From a virus: 23,970 nucleotides of DNA. Shown one piece after another: positions 4,438 through 12,130 of the stretch. The stretch is taken from the IMG/VR virus record IMGVR_UViG_3300009164_000356, positions 1-23,970 of that record; one strand, given 5' to 3'. Below the pieces are notes generated by a model. It searched no databases and was not told where the DNA came from. It worked only from the letters and a program-made list of their open reading frames with translations. Positions within the stretch are counted from its first letter, which is position 1; each line of letters begins with the position of its first letter. The translations under genes were made by a program, and so were the position numbers.

Positions 4438-6483
4438 TTATTGAGCTACCCAGTTGGTGCCGTTGTAAAAGCAAGTGGTGGTGATTGCGCCTCCTCCTAC
4501 GAGAGTGGCTAGGAAAGTTGGGGCCAAGGCATCAGTGACGTATGCCGTATCTCCAACAGTTCCGGTTGGAAGCGTGGAGACGGTGTAGCCCTTAAGCTTA
4601 ACCGCTGCTCCAGCGATAAATTTTCCGGTGCTTGTAGTAGTCCCAGCCACAAGCAGATTAGTCGCGCCTGCGTCGGTCGTCGTGCCGATTGATACGCCGC
4701 GAGCAGTCGATATACGCATGCACTCACTATTATTTGTAGCAAAAAGCAGTGGATAACTACCTTTTGTGTTAAAAAATACCGTTGATGCAAATGGTGTAAC
4801 GCTCGATCCTCCAGCTCCAAACTCTCCAATTGCGCCAGATCCTGGGCTGATAATCCCGAATCTGAAAAGCGCATAACCGCTTGACGAGTTGCTTGTGATG
4901 TTAAATTGTGCTGCGGCATCACCCCCAAGCGTTGAAGCATATGGGCCTAGAACTGTGAATGTTCCTTGACCAGATACAACAGAACCAGACGCAACTGTTA
5001 ATAAATTTCCAGCATTTAGTATTGTTCCCGATGTGCTAGTTGCTGTAACCGTCGTAAATGCTCCAGTAGCTGGTGTCGTTGCGCCAACGGTGCCGTTAAT
5101 GTTGATGGACGCGGTGCCTGTTAAGTTCGTTACTGTGCCGCTTGCTGGCGTGCCGAGTGCTGGAGCGGTCAGCGTCGGACTTGTAAGCGTCTTATTCGTC
5201 AGAGTCTCTGAGCCTGTCAGTGTTGCCAATGTTCCGCTCGTCGGCAATGTTACATTAGTCGATGCAGTCGTCGTCAGAGTCAGCGCAAAGTTGCCGCTCG
5301 TCGTCAGATTATTCGCAAGCGAAAGATTGCCAGACAGAGAAACTGTCCGCGCTGTTCCAGTGCCGTCTTTGATCCCGAATCCACCTGTGGCACCATAAAT
5401 TGCAGTGCGTCCTGCTACAAGAGTCGGAGCAGTGCCTTGCAGCATGACAAAATGCCCAGCCGCACCTCCTGTAGGAATGCTGGCAAAATGTCCGGTGTTG
5501 GTAGCATCGCCGCTGACGTTTGCAGTTCCGTCAAAGGCAAGTCCGAAGATATTTCTTGAGGTAGCCAGCGCTGTTGCTGTTGCTACGTTTGAGGTAGTCA
5601 GGGCGACTGTGCCTGATGCGTCTGGGAATGCAATGGCGCGGTCTGCCGTTTGAGTTCCAGATAAGGTTGTGGTTCCAGCACCCGATGCGATTTTTAACGT
5701 GCTTGAAGTTTGAATCCAACCGCCGCCATTTGTGGAGATATATGCGTCTGTTCCAGTCGTATAGATAGATGCATTTGTTCCTGAGGTTCTGATTGACCCA
5801 CCGATTCCAGATGTTTGAATGTAGGCATTGTCTCCAGAGGTGCTAACACTAGCATCTAATCCGCTTGTAGATATTCCTGCGTCTGATCCGGTTGTCGATA
5901 TGGAAGCGTTGGCTCCGATTGTATAGATGAAGGCGGAATCTCCGTTTGTGAAAATGCAGGCATCATATCCGCTTGTTGAGATGAATCCATTGATTGCAGT
6001 CGTAGAGATTGCCCCGCTCGATGTAACCGACGATGCACCGACGGCTGCGAAGTTTGCTCCGCCTGTCGCATCCCGCAGGACGAGCTTGTTTGCCGTCGCT
6101 GCGCTGGTCGCGTCGGTGATATTGGCACTGACATGAGTGTGGACTAATGCCGCGTAAACTGTTCCGAAATAAGTGGCCAGCGTAGCCTTGATGTTCGCCC
6201 ATGTGACCTTCTTGAGCGCGTTGGATGCTGCCGAGTCGGTCAATGGGATCGTGTCCGCGTCAACCGGCGTAGTCTTCGCTGTCGCTGCGGTTAGGACTGC
6301 GCCGATGCTCGCGTTCGTGACGGTCGCATCGGAGCCAGCGGGTCCAGCGGGTCCAGCGGGTCCAGTTGATCCGGCAGGACCGCGCGCTCCAGCACTTACG
6401 GTGTAATTTGTCGATCCTGCACCGGTGATCACTGTCACCTGTGTTGAGCCTTGGCCGGCATTAACTGTGACTTGAGTTGCCAT
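4438..6483 (-). CDS. Tail fibre with collagen-like and beta-helix repeats
   Basis: 681 residues. The N-terminal 1-31 is strand-rich (QVTVNAGQGSTQVTVITG) and may bind the tail tip. Residues 32-52 are seven Gly-X-Y triplets (GPAGPAGPAG core), a collagen-like trimer stalk. Residues 160-258 hold about eleven 9-residue repeats of the form xTxGxxAxI, expected to stack as a beta-solenoid. Residues 400-520 carry Thr/Gly/Pro-rich fibre sequence (TLTNKTLTSPTLTAPALGTP). The end is FYNGTNWVAQ, a typical fibre C-terminus. Together these indicate a trimeric receptor-binding fibre. The next gene may be its chaperone. DNA of the triplets is itself repeated (GGTCCAGCG around 6335-6365), so copy number may vary by slippage. 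Confidence 0.85.
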   Translation of the reverse strand: MATQVTVNAGQGSTQVTVITGAGSTNYTVSAGARGPAGSTGPAGPAGPAGSDATVTNASIGAVLTAATAKTTPVDADTIPLTDSAASNALKKVTWANIKATLATYFGTVYAALVHTHVSANITDATSAATANKLVLRDATGGANFAAVGASSVTSSGAISTTAINGFISTSGYDACIFTNGDSAFIYTIGANASISTTGSDAGISTSGLDASVSTSGDNAYIQTSGIGGSIRTSGTNASIYTTGTDAYISTNGGGWIQTSSTLKIASGAGTTTLSGTQTADRAIAFPDASGTVALTTSNVATATALATSRNIFGLAFDGTANVSGDATNTGHFASIPTGGAAGHFVMLQGTAPTLVAGRTAIYGATGGFGIKDGTGTARTVSLSGNLSLANNLTTSGNFALTLTTTASTNVTLPTSGTLATLTGSETLTNKTLTSPTLTAPALGTPASGTVTNLTGTASININGTVGATTPATGAFTTVTATSTSGTILNAGNLLTVASGSVVSGQGTFTVLGPYASTLGGDAAAQFNITSNSSSGYALFRFGIISPGSGAIGEFGAGGSSVTPFASTVFFNTKGSYPLLFATNNSECMRISTARGVSIGTTTDAGATNLLVAGTTTSTGKFIAGAAVKLKGYTVSTLPTGTVGDTAYVTDALAPTFLATLVGGGAITTTCFYNGTNWVAQ
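5710..6006 (-). repeat. 27-bp coding repeats in tail fibre
   Basis: About eleven units of 27 bp encode a 9-residue motif, e.g. STTGSDAGI, STSGLDASV, STSGDNAYI, QTSGIGGSI, RTSGTNASI, YTTGTDAYI. Thr2, Gly4, Ala7 and a final Ile/Val are nearly constant, while other positions vary. This is expected for a stacked solenoid with exposed variable faces. The DNA units have diverged, so recent slippage is not evident. Confidence 0.7.
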
Positions 6484-6490
6484 GTGATTT

Positions 6491-6859
6491 TTAGAGTATT
6501 AGGTCAGGCTTGACCTGGAGCGTGCCGATAAGCTGCACCTTGATTGTTCCTGCCGCGTCGGTGGTTTCGAGCGCCCATGAGTAAATGCCAGAATCGAGCG
6601 TCAGGAGGCGTTTCTCGACAGTCACCGACCAGCGGCGGGCTGTTGTCACGTTTAGTGTGATCTCGCCAGCCACGGCGCTTGTGAGCGTCAGCACGGCAGC
6701 CCCAGCCGAGTTTTGCAGCTGAAACCGCGCCGATGACAGCACCGAATCGTATTCGGTGCCGTCAGTCGAGTCAATACGCCATGTCAGGCCGTCCCATGTC
6801 GCGCCCTTGAACGCGCACGGAAGCTCGATGGCTGGCGGCGATGAGGAGCAGCAACTCAT
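6491..6859 (-). CDS. Small tail/baseplate protein, unknown family
   Basis: 122 residues. It starts with a Cys cluster (MSCCSSSPPAIELPCAFKG). The rest is strand-rich with alternating polar and hydrophobic residues (FQLQNSAGAAVLTLTSAVAG; GEITLNVTTARRWSVTVEKR) and ends IKVQLIGTLQVKPDLIL. Length, the beta-sandwich pattern and the WDGLTWRI element recall N-terminal domains of phage upper-baseplate or fibre-anchoring proteins, but I cannot name a family. It is placed directly before the fibre gene in transcription order, with a 7-base gap, so a fibre-anchor role is plausible. Confidence 0.6.
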   Translation of the reverse strand: MSCCSSSPPAIELPCAFKGATWDGLTWRIDSTDGTEYDSVLSSARFQLQNSAGAAVLTLTSAVAGEITLNVTTARRWSVTVEKRLLTLDSGIYSWALETTDAAGTIKVQLIGTLQVKPDLIL

Positions 6860-6861
6860 GA

Positions 6862-7734
6862 TCAGGCTTGGCCTAGGACGGTGACGGTCAAGAATGTGGA
6901 TGGTCCAACGATGGTCAAGGCAGTCTCGCCGGTCAGGACATTGCCGCCTGCAAAGAGGATTGAGGAGCCGCCCTCGATGTCGAGGTTAGCCAGTGTGCCG
7001 CCGCCATCAATCTCTAGCGCAGAGGTGCCACCGTTGGCGAAAAGCACGGCCTTTGGAACGCAAGTCGGGATAGTCACGCCCTCAAAGTCTTTCGCGTCGC
7101 CATCGCGGATCAGCACCCCGCTGGTCACAACTCCTGCTGTAGTGTCTGCAGATGTCGAGGCAGCAGTAATGCCGGTTGTTCCGGCAGCAATCGCAATGTT
7201 GAGCGTCGTATCGTTGGCGAGGTAAAGATTTACTGTCTCGTTAGAGGCGGCCAGCACAGTGCCAGGCTTGCGGGTCAAGATGATGGCAGTCGTCGCGCCC
7301 GATACCGAGAAGCGAGCAGCGATGACAGCGTTGGCAGCAAGCGCAGTCCGCACTTTAGCAGCCCACAAAGTTGGTGTGTCGTTGATCAGGATCGGCACAG
7401 TGATGGCAAGCGGTGATCCGGCCATACCTGCCGATGTGACGGTCACGGTGATATTGCCAGACGCAGTGGCTGTTCCTGCTGCGGTGGCCGTTTCGATCTG
7501 CGCTGTTCCGGCCACAAAAGCGGTCGATCCGGTAGTGGCACCGGTCGTAAGGTTGAGCGCGAACGTCGGGCTAGCCGAGGCGAAGAAAGCCCTGACTGAA
7601 TAAGCGACATTTGCAGTCGGGAACGAAATGGTCTGCGAATTGTCGCCGATCTGCACACTGCCATTGATGGCGGTGCTTGTCGGTGTGGCTTTTGAGGTCA
7701 GGCCGATGGTGGCGCGTGAATTGGCGATATTCAT
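6862..7734 (-). CDS. Structural tail-tip/fibre protein, unknown family
   Basis: 290 residues, rich in Ala, Thr, Gly and Ser, low in Lys/Arg and predicted all-beta. The central part (about 90-175) contains ITVTVTSAGMAGSPLAITVP and TPTLWAAKVRTALAANAVIA, then SVSGATTAIILTRK. This strand-helix-strand order is seen in repeated Ig-like or adhesin domains of phage tail proteins. The C-terminal part (about 205-290) is a Gly-rich solenoid-like stretch (LEIDGGGTLANLDIEGGSSI). The start ATG 7734 lies 30 bases past the Cys-rich gene. It is probably a virion surface component next to the fibre. Confidence 0.6.
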   Translation of the reverse strand: MNIANSRATIGLTSKATPTSTAINGSVQIGDNSQTISFPTANVAYSVRAFFASASPTFALNLTTGATTGSTAFVAGTAQIETATAAGTATASGNITVTVTSAGMAGSPLAITVPILINDTPTLWAAKVRTALAANAVIAARFSVSGATTAIILTRKPGTVLAASNETVNLYLANDTTLNIAIAAGTTGITAASTSADTTAGVVTSGVLIRDGDAKDFEGVTIPTCVPKAVLFANGGTSALEIDGGGTLANLDIEGGSSILFAGGNVLTGETALTIVGPSTFLTVTVLGQA

Positions 7735-7764
7735 AATGGTAGAGTGCTTGAACTTGGTGGATTG

Positions 7765-8004
7765 TCAAAATGTAGGCGGATTCCTAGCGTCGTCGCAGCA
7801 GCCGGAAACGCGGCGAGCAGTCGGAGGGTGGGAGCGTTCATGAATTGCTTGTAGCTCTTGCTTATAATCTTCGTTGTTCTGATTTTGTTCTAGGCAGCAG
7901 CGGCATGTTCCATCAGTCACTTTTCCGCCGTAAAAGCCCAAGCCGCAAAGGGAGGTTAAACCTTTGCGGCTTGTTCTGTATTCGCATTTTGGTTCTTGTG
8001 GCAT
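7765..8004 (-). CDS. Cys-rich small protein, possible zinc-binding
   Basis: 79 residues. Cysteines occur at MPQEPKC, SLCGLGFYGG, TDGTCRCCLEQ and, near the end, RVSGCCDDARNP. The spacing (C, CGLGFYGG, C-x-C-C, CC) suggests one or two metal-binding knuckles. The pattern CGLGxYGGxxxxGTCxxC looks familiar to me from short phage tail-region proteins, but I cannot name the family. ATG 8004 lies 10 bases after the stop of the spliced exon 2 reading of the upstream gene, or about 240 bases after the unspliced stop. A 13-bp perfect hairpin lies within codons 11-22. Function unknown. Confidence 0.55.
   Translation of the reverse strand: MPQEPKCEYRTSRKGLTSLCGLGFYGGKVTDGTCRCCLEQNQNNEDYKQELQAIHERSHPPTARRVSGCCDDARNPPTF
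7939..7973 (-). repeat. 13-bp perfect inverted repeat inside Cys-rich gene
   Basis: CAAGCCGCAAAGG (7939-7951) pairs perfectly with 7961-7973 around a 9-base loop. On the minus strand it is followed by GGGCTTTTACGG, too short a T-run for a good terminator, and on the plus strand by no T-run. It lies about 60 bases downstream of the intron 3' end. Confidence 0.7.
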
Positions 8005-8014
8005 TTTACCCGGG

Positions 8015-8032
8015 CTAGCCGCATTTTGTTAC
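8015..8032 (-). CDS. Predicted exon 2 of intron-containing tail gene
   Basis: If the group I intron ends at G8033, the exon begins GTA ACA AAA TGC GGC TAG, adding Val-Thr-Lys-Cys-Gly and a stop in the same frame as the upstream exon. The stop lies 10 bases before the next gene's ATG, restoring the tight spacing seen elsewhere in the operon. This is a prediction that depends on the splice sites. Confidence 0.45.
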   Translation of the reverse strand, partial: VTKCG

Positions 8033-8272
8033 CGCTCAGGCTCTTTATCCCAAGCATCTGCATGTTCCCATGCAGGTCAGACTATATCTTCAGCTTTTTG
8101 AGCTGCCGGGCGCTCGTGTCTGGTGTATTGCTTGTGCTGCTCACCAGTTAGTCGTTGCACCTTTCGCATACTTTTTTGCACTTCTGCGACTTGGCTCAGG
8201 ATTGTCCGGTCTGGAGTTCCCCTGAATTCACCCGGTATGGGCCTATGGTTTTGTTACGAAGTATTTTCTGAC
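8033..8272 (-). ncRNA. Group I self-splicing intron, ORF-less
   Basis: Read as minus-strand RNA the conserved core is present in order. P3: ACCGG 8236-8232 with CUGGU 8147-8143. P4: UUCAGG 8226-8221 with CCUGAG 8200-8195. P5: UCC 8215-8213 with GGA 8207-8205. The Q-like element CAAUCCUGAGCCAAG. P6a: UCGCA 8189-8185 with UGCGA 8168-8164. The R-like element GUGCAACGACUA, and P7: GACUA 8153-8149 with UAGUC 8084-8080. P8: GAGC 8142-8139 with GCUC 8103-8100. The S-like element AAGAUAUAGUCU. P9: CUGCAUG 8075-8069, loop GGAA, CAUGCAG. A last stem, 8055-8049 with 8040-8034, is followed at once by G8033, a fitting terminal omega-G. A P1 can form at U8273 (U8273-G57 wobble with G8257, plus four pairs). 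The core is near certain. The 5' splice site is not. No endonuclease is encoded. Confidence 0.88.
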
Positions 8273-8731
8273 ATAATATTCATCGTCTGCTCTAATCCAA
8301 TCTCTAGGGCTTGGCCCTACTTCTGTCCATGCGAAAAACTCAATCACATAAAGAAAAGTTCCAGAACGTGTTTCATTTCCGTGCAAAGGTTGGCAAATAT
8401 CCACCCATAAATCTTTGGCATTTGTTGTTGGTCCTCCAAATTCTGTGTTGGTCGCAGAAACTATTACTCCGTCCGTTACTACAACGTGACGACACAACCA
8501 TCGAAGGCAAGCACGTTTTCGCTTAAACGATCCTGGAATTGTTCCAGTTCCTGCTTGAAATAGCTGTCCTTCATCAGAAAACGTGTACCCAGATAATACG
8601 TAGTCTGGATGAAGAGTGTGCAGTAGGATGTCTAAATCAAAATCCCCGCATAAAGCCCCGCCACAACAAACACAAGACGGTTTCCCGCCTTTCGTGATCA
8701 CCTTGCCTGCGGCTGTAAGCTTTACTGGCAT
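8243..8731 (-). CDS. Tail protein, Cys-rich N-terminus, gene carrying the intron
   Basis: The unspliced frame gives 162 residues from ATG 8731 (MPVKLTAAGKVITKGGKPSC), which follows the previous stop as TAA-T-ATG. The in-frame ATG 8779 is rejected because its 16 extra residues are read from inside the upstream gene. A cysteine cluster CVCCGGALC (20-28) suggests metal binding or a disulfide. The rest is strand-rich with many aromatics (FLYVIEFFAWTEVGPSPRDW). Unspliced, it ends YYVRKYFVTKP at TAG 8243-8245, and those last codons may be intron sequence. Spliced, exon 1 (8731-8273, 153 codons) would continue into exon 2 as YYVTKCG. It sits in the tail-tip region. Family not recognised. Confidence 0.65.
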   Translation of the reverse strand: MPVKLTAAGKVITKGGKPSCVCCGGALCGDFDLDILLHTLHPDYVLSGYTFSDEGQLFQAGTGTIPGSFKRKRACLRWLCRHVVVTDGVIVSATNTEFGGPTTNAKDLWVDICQPLHGNETRSGTFLYVIEFFAWTEVGPSPRDWIRADDEYYVRKYFVTKP

Positions 8732-8732
8732 A

Positions 8733-9101
8733 TTATGGGCATTCTTGCGTTGCGAGCCAAGAAGGCTTGCTTCCATCATGGCTCAATACAAATGTGCCGC
8801 TTGAAGATGGTGCGGCCAGCGATACCCACTCAGCTCCGTCATAATACATCATGTCGCCTGACGTAGGGTTTTCTGGGAACGGCTCGGCGTAGATGCTGCG
8901 GTTGGTGTGTCCGTTGTCGCCTGTTCCAAATACTACCTTGATTCCATTACGAATACCTTGATCGGTAATCGATGGCACTTCGACGGCTGCATAGACAAAG
9001 TCACGCATCAGGTCGCGTGCGCTGATTCGATACGGGTATCCTGCACCGCCGACGGCTGGTGCGCTCTTGACTCGTTCCTCGAAATTTACCGGTAGGGACA
9101 T
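8733..9101 (-). CDS. Tail-tip/baseplate structural protein, unknown family
   Basis: 122 residues. The first 45 (MSLPVNFEERVKSAPAVGGA, then YPYRISARDLMRDFVYA) look like an attachment segment. The end has the short repeats common in phage fibre and baseplate proteins: YYDGAEWVSLAAPSSSGTFV followed by LSHDGSKPSWLA. The start lies 3 bases beyond the preceding stop. It is placed three genes after the tape measure and probably belongs to the tail tip. Confidence 0.6.
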   Translation of the reverse strand: MSLPVNFEERVKSAPAVGGAGYPYRISARDLMRDFVYAAVEVPSITDQGIRNGIKVVFGTGDNGHTNRSIYAEPFPENPTSGDMMYYDGAEWVSLAAPSSSGTFVLSHDGSKPSWLATQECP

Positions 9102-9104
9102 CGA

Positions 9105-9833
9105 TCAAATCGTGGTTAATTCCTGCGTGTTTCCGCGCTTAGTAAGCACATCAACCTCAACGAATGAGCCAAAATTTTGCTGGCTCACAATCGAGAAGAT
9201 TGGATCTTCGATTTTGACTTTCCAGCGGTTGGTTGGAGTAGCCCCATCATTAGTAAATGTAATGATGTATTCCCTCAAAATCACAACACCAAATGTTCCA
9301 TCTTGGTTGGTCTGATAAGTTCTAAACGGTTCACCAGCCACTACTGATAAAACAGTCTTGTCTGATCCATAATAAACAGCATCAAATGGCAGCAAGAGTG
9401 ATGGATCAAGATTTAGATCATCATACTCAAGGTTGGTTCCATAAGGAATAGCGATCTTGCCTTTAATTTCCCAGAACGACACGCTTGAAGCAAATGAATT
9501 AGTAAAAGCAGGAATGATATTTTTCTTGATTAACTCTAGGTTAATCATATTGGTCGTTGTTCGACCGTAGGCTGAAACCATGAACTCAGTAAAGCCATCG
9601 CCACGCTCGTTCTCCTGCGGCTGCGGGAAAATCTTCAGGCCATCTATCGCTGGTGCCGTGTTACCATCAGGCATGTTGTTTCCAACAGCAAGTGTAGATC
9701 GGTGAGTGGCGGCAAATGTGCTTCTGCAAACGTATGTCTGATCGACGCGAACGAGGCCGCTCGGAAATGTAGCGACGTTGCGACCAGGTGTGGCAATCAG
9801 CGAGCCGATTGTTTTTTCGTAAATGATGGCCAT
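9105..9833 (-). CDS. Tail-tip structural protein after tape measure
   Basis: 242 residues, mixed alpha/beta and mostly strand. It has no signal peptide and no enzymatic motif. It begins MAIIYEKTIGSLIATPGRNV; the middle holds IKGKIAIPYGTNLEYDDLNL; the end repeats strand pairs (FGVVILREYIITFTNDGATP). Its position right after the tape measure gene is where distal-tail or tail-tip hub genes lie in siphoviruses. The usual Dit signature is not evident, so I only call it structural. The DNA is AT-richer by eye than the surrounding genes. Confidence 0.6.
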   Translation of the reverse strand: MAIIYEKTIGSLIATPGRNVATFPSGLVRVDQTYVCRSTFAATHRSTLAVGNNMPDGNTAPAIDGLKIFPQPQENERGDGFTEFMVSAYGRTTTNMINLELIKKNIIPAFTNSFASSVSFWEIKGKIAIPYGTNLEYDDLNLDPSLLLPFDAVYYGSDKTVLSVVAGEPFRTYQTNQDGTFGVVILREYIITFTNDGATPTNRWKVKIEDPIFSIVSQQNFGSFVEVDVLTKRGNTQELTTI

Positions 9834-9844
9834 GATTTTGTATG

Positions 9845-12130
9845 TTACGCCCCAAGTGCAACAGTAGGAAGTTTCGGTTCAATTTTTTCTAGAATCTTTT
9901 TAATATCCTCAGCAGCAGAGAAAATCTTGCCAAGGAAATCTGTGCCTCTTGAGCTACTAAGCCCCAGGTCGATTTCAGCGCCCATTTCTTTTCTAATACC
10001 AGAAATGCTAGAAGACGCATCAAGCGTGATCGTCTTTTTGGTGTCAAGATTTGCGATGTCTTTCTGGACGTCCTTCAGTTGTTCCTTAGTTGCCTTTTTG
10101 TTGATGTTGATGTTGATTTCCTTCTTCTTGATCTCATCCATCTTCTTCTGGATCTCATCAAGCAATTGCTTGGATGATTTTCTAGCAATATCGATTCCTA
10201 GCTTTTTGGCGATGTCTGGAATTGCCATGCGTGAAAAGTCTCCTCCCATGAAATCAGCGAGCGCCTTGAGATCCACCCTAGCGTCTTTTGTTTTTTCGCT
10301 GAATGTTTTCATTGGTGCTGCTGCGTTAGTAGCTGCAATCAAATCTCCAACGGTCTTTATCTGCACCATATCATCTTTAATGGCTTTTTGAAGATTGGCT
10401 AATTTGCCGGCATCATTGACTGAATTTTTCAGAGATACCTCGTAAGCCTTTGATGCTTCATTAAGGGCAACCTGATTATCTTTTCCGGCTGCCAATGATC
10501 GCTCCAGCTGCTCGTAGTATGCTTTCTGAGCAGTCAACTGTGCTTCAAGTTCCTTGTTGCCTTGAGCTTTTGCATTGGTGATCTCAGCTTCAAGCTCTTT
10601 GATTCGTCCAGCATTCGAGATGCGGTTCGCACCGATTTTGATTTCTAGCTCGCTGAAGTCTCCTTGATTCTTGATCGCCTCAAGCGATTGTTCGTTCTGA
10701 AGTTTCATCAACTTCAACTTGGAGTTCTGGAGGTCTAGCTCTATGCCAGAAGTCTCAATCAGCTTACCAGATGATTTGAGAGAGTCCTCAAACGATTTCT
10801 TTGCCTCTTGCGCTGCAAGAATAAAATCACCTGGAATCTGACCCATGGCATTTTTCATTGTCTTTGACGCCATAGCAACTTCTGTATCCATATTTTTGAT
10901 TGCAATATCAAATGAATTACCCATGTGTGTAAAACCTTCAATCAAAGCTGCCGAAACAGGCGCAATGACTTTCAGAGCATCAAGCATTGGACCATCAAAA
11001 ACTTTTGATAGTGCTTCAGCAACAGTTTTAAGTGCTGAAATAATTGATCGGCTGAAAAGATTTCCAATTACTTCAAATGATTTAGTTATAACTGTGAACA
11101 TTCCAGAACCTGGGCCAAAAGCTATGCTTATAAATTCTACTGATGTCGCGATTGCTGCATTGAAGTTTGCAACAATCGAATTGGCACTTTGCACTGCCTG
11201 GAGTTTTACCGAGGCAAATGCAATTTCAAATGCCAGCGAGAACTCGCCGATCTTCATAGCTGCGAGCGCTGCTGAAAATCCATCCATTGCTTGTGTTCCA
11301 CCAATGAATGCTTGTGCTATACGTTGGCCAAATCCAGCAAAATCAATTCTAGCAATTGCGGTTGTTATTAGTTCCAGCATCGGTGTCATTTCACCAAGCA
11401 TACCAGCCGCAAACTCCTTGAATTTTCCACCAATGACAGTGATCTTGTCGCTGATCGTATCGAAGGTTCTGGCGTTCTTGTCCATGATGTCAGGCATGCT
11501 TCCAAGTTCGCCTTTAGCATCATCAACCGCTCCGGTGAAATTAGTTAAGAATGCGAGCGCACGGCCTCCAGATTTGCCGAACCATTCGATAGCTGCTGCC
11601 GATCTTTCGGCGGGTGTCGGTAGCCCTGAAATTGCGGCTGCGAGCATCTTAAGCTGTTCTGTCGGCGTCTTGGTCTGCATGTCTGAAAGACTCAGGCCGA
11701 GCCGTTCAAACTTTGCTTTTGCGGTTTCAGATCCATCAGATGCTTCAACAAGAGTCCTTTGCATCTTGTTAATTGATGTGCCAACATTATCTGCTTCCAA
11801 TCCATTGTTCTCAAATGCGCGTCTCAATATCAAAAGTTTTCCAGCTGTCTCACCGGTTTGATCTGATAGATCGGAAAGCGTTCCGCCTAGATCTAGTGCT
11901 TCTTTGAATGTGCCAAGCGTGCCGCTAACTGCTGCGGCTGCCATTTTAATTGCTCCAAACCCAAGTGCAAGTGCGGCTCCTGCTTTTGCCATGCTGGCAA
12001 AGCCAATGTTTACCTTGTCGCTGGTTTTCTCGACAGTGGATTCAAGACTCTTCGTTGAGTCTTTAACCTTGCTGATCGTCGAAGAAAACCCAGCGTCAGT
12101 CGCCCCAAAATTTACATTGATTCCGCTCAT
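9845..12130 (-). CDS. Tape measure protein
   Basis: 761 residues, much the longest tail gene, directly after the frameshifting chaperone pair. N-terminal 1-50 is a polar coiled coil (STISKVKDSTKSLESTVEKT). Residues 50-70 are hydrophobic (AGAALALGFGAIKMAAAAV), fitting the membrane-interacting part of tape measures. Long amphipathic helix runs over 440-560 (KSFEDSLKSSGKLIETSGIE; KELEAEITNAKAQGNKELEA). It ends with a charged helix and a Pro-rich tail (ILEKIEPKLPTVALGA). It sets tail length; at about 0.15 nm per residue the tail would be near 110 nm. The start overlaps the T-frame stop as ATGA (12127-12130). The antisense frame is open for over 300 codons but is a shadow. Confidence 0.9.
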   Translation of the reverse strand: MSGINVNFGATDAGFSSTISKVKDSTKSLESTVEKTSDKVNIGFASMAKAGAALALGFGAIKMAAAAVSGTLGTFKEALDLGGTLSDLSDQTGETAGKLLILRRAFENNGLEADNVGTSINKMQRTLVEASDGSETAKAKFERLGLSLSDMQTKTPTEQLKMLAAAISGLPTPAERSAAAIEWFGKSGGRALAFLTNFTGAVDDAKGELGSMPDIMDKNARTFDTISDKITVIGGKFKEFAAGMLGEMTPMLELITTAIARIDFAGFGQRIAQAFIGGTQAMDGFSAALAAMKIGEFSLAFEIAFASVKLQAVQSANSIVANFNAAIATSVEFISIAFGPGSGMFTVITKSFEVIGNLFSRSIISALKTVAEALSKVFDGPMLDALKVIAPVSAALIEGFTHMGNSFDIAIKNMDTEVAMASKTMKNAMGQIPGDFILAAQEAKKSFEDSLKSSGKLIETSGIELDLQNSKLKLMKLQNEQSLEAIKNQGDFSELEIKIGANRISNAGRIKELEAEITNAKAQGNKELEAQLTAQKAYYEQLERSLAAGKDNQVALNEASKAYEVSLKNSVNDAGKLANLQKAIKDDMVQIKTVGDLIAATNAAAPMKTFSEKTKDARVDLKALADFMGGDFSRMAIPDIAKKLGIDIARKSSKQLLDEIQKKMDEIKKKEINININKKATKEQLKDVQKDIANLDTKKTITLDASSSISGIRKEMGAEIDLGLSSSRGTDFLGKIFSAAEDIKKILEKIEPKLPTVALGA

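Noticed and set aside
5710-6006. CRISPR-like direct repeats
   Set aside because: Repeats are 27-bp, in frame, diverged, without spacers, and encode a 9-residue structural motif of the fibre.
7939-7973. Terminator between the tail-tip genes and the fibre module
   Set aside because: The hairpin is strong but lies inside an open frame and is followed by only four T residues after three other bases; not a convincing terminator.
8033-8272. Group II intron or IS605-type IStron
   Set aside because: No domain V hairpin or reverse transcriptase, and no transposase; the P7 and S elements are those of group I. A non-autonomous IStron relic cannot be excluded but nothing specific supports it.
10845-11861. 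Long plus-strand open frame (338 codons) opposite the tape measure gene
   Set aside because: It is exactly antisense to a well-supported gene, has Ser/Ala/Ile-rich composition typical of reverse reading of helical coding DNA, no domain pattern, and no plus-strand neighbours.
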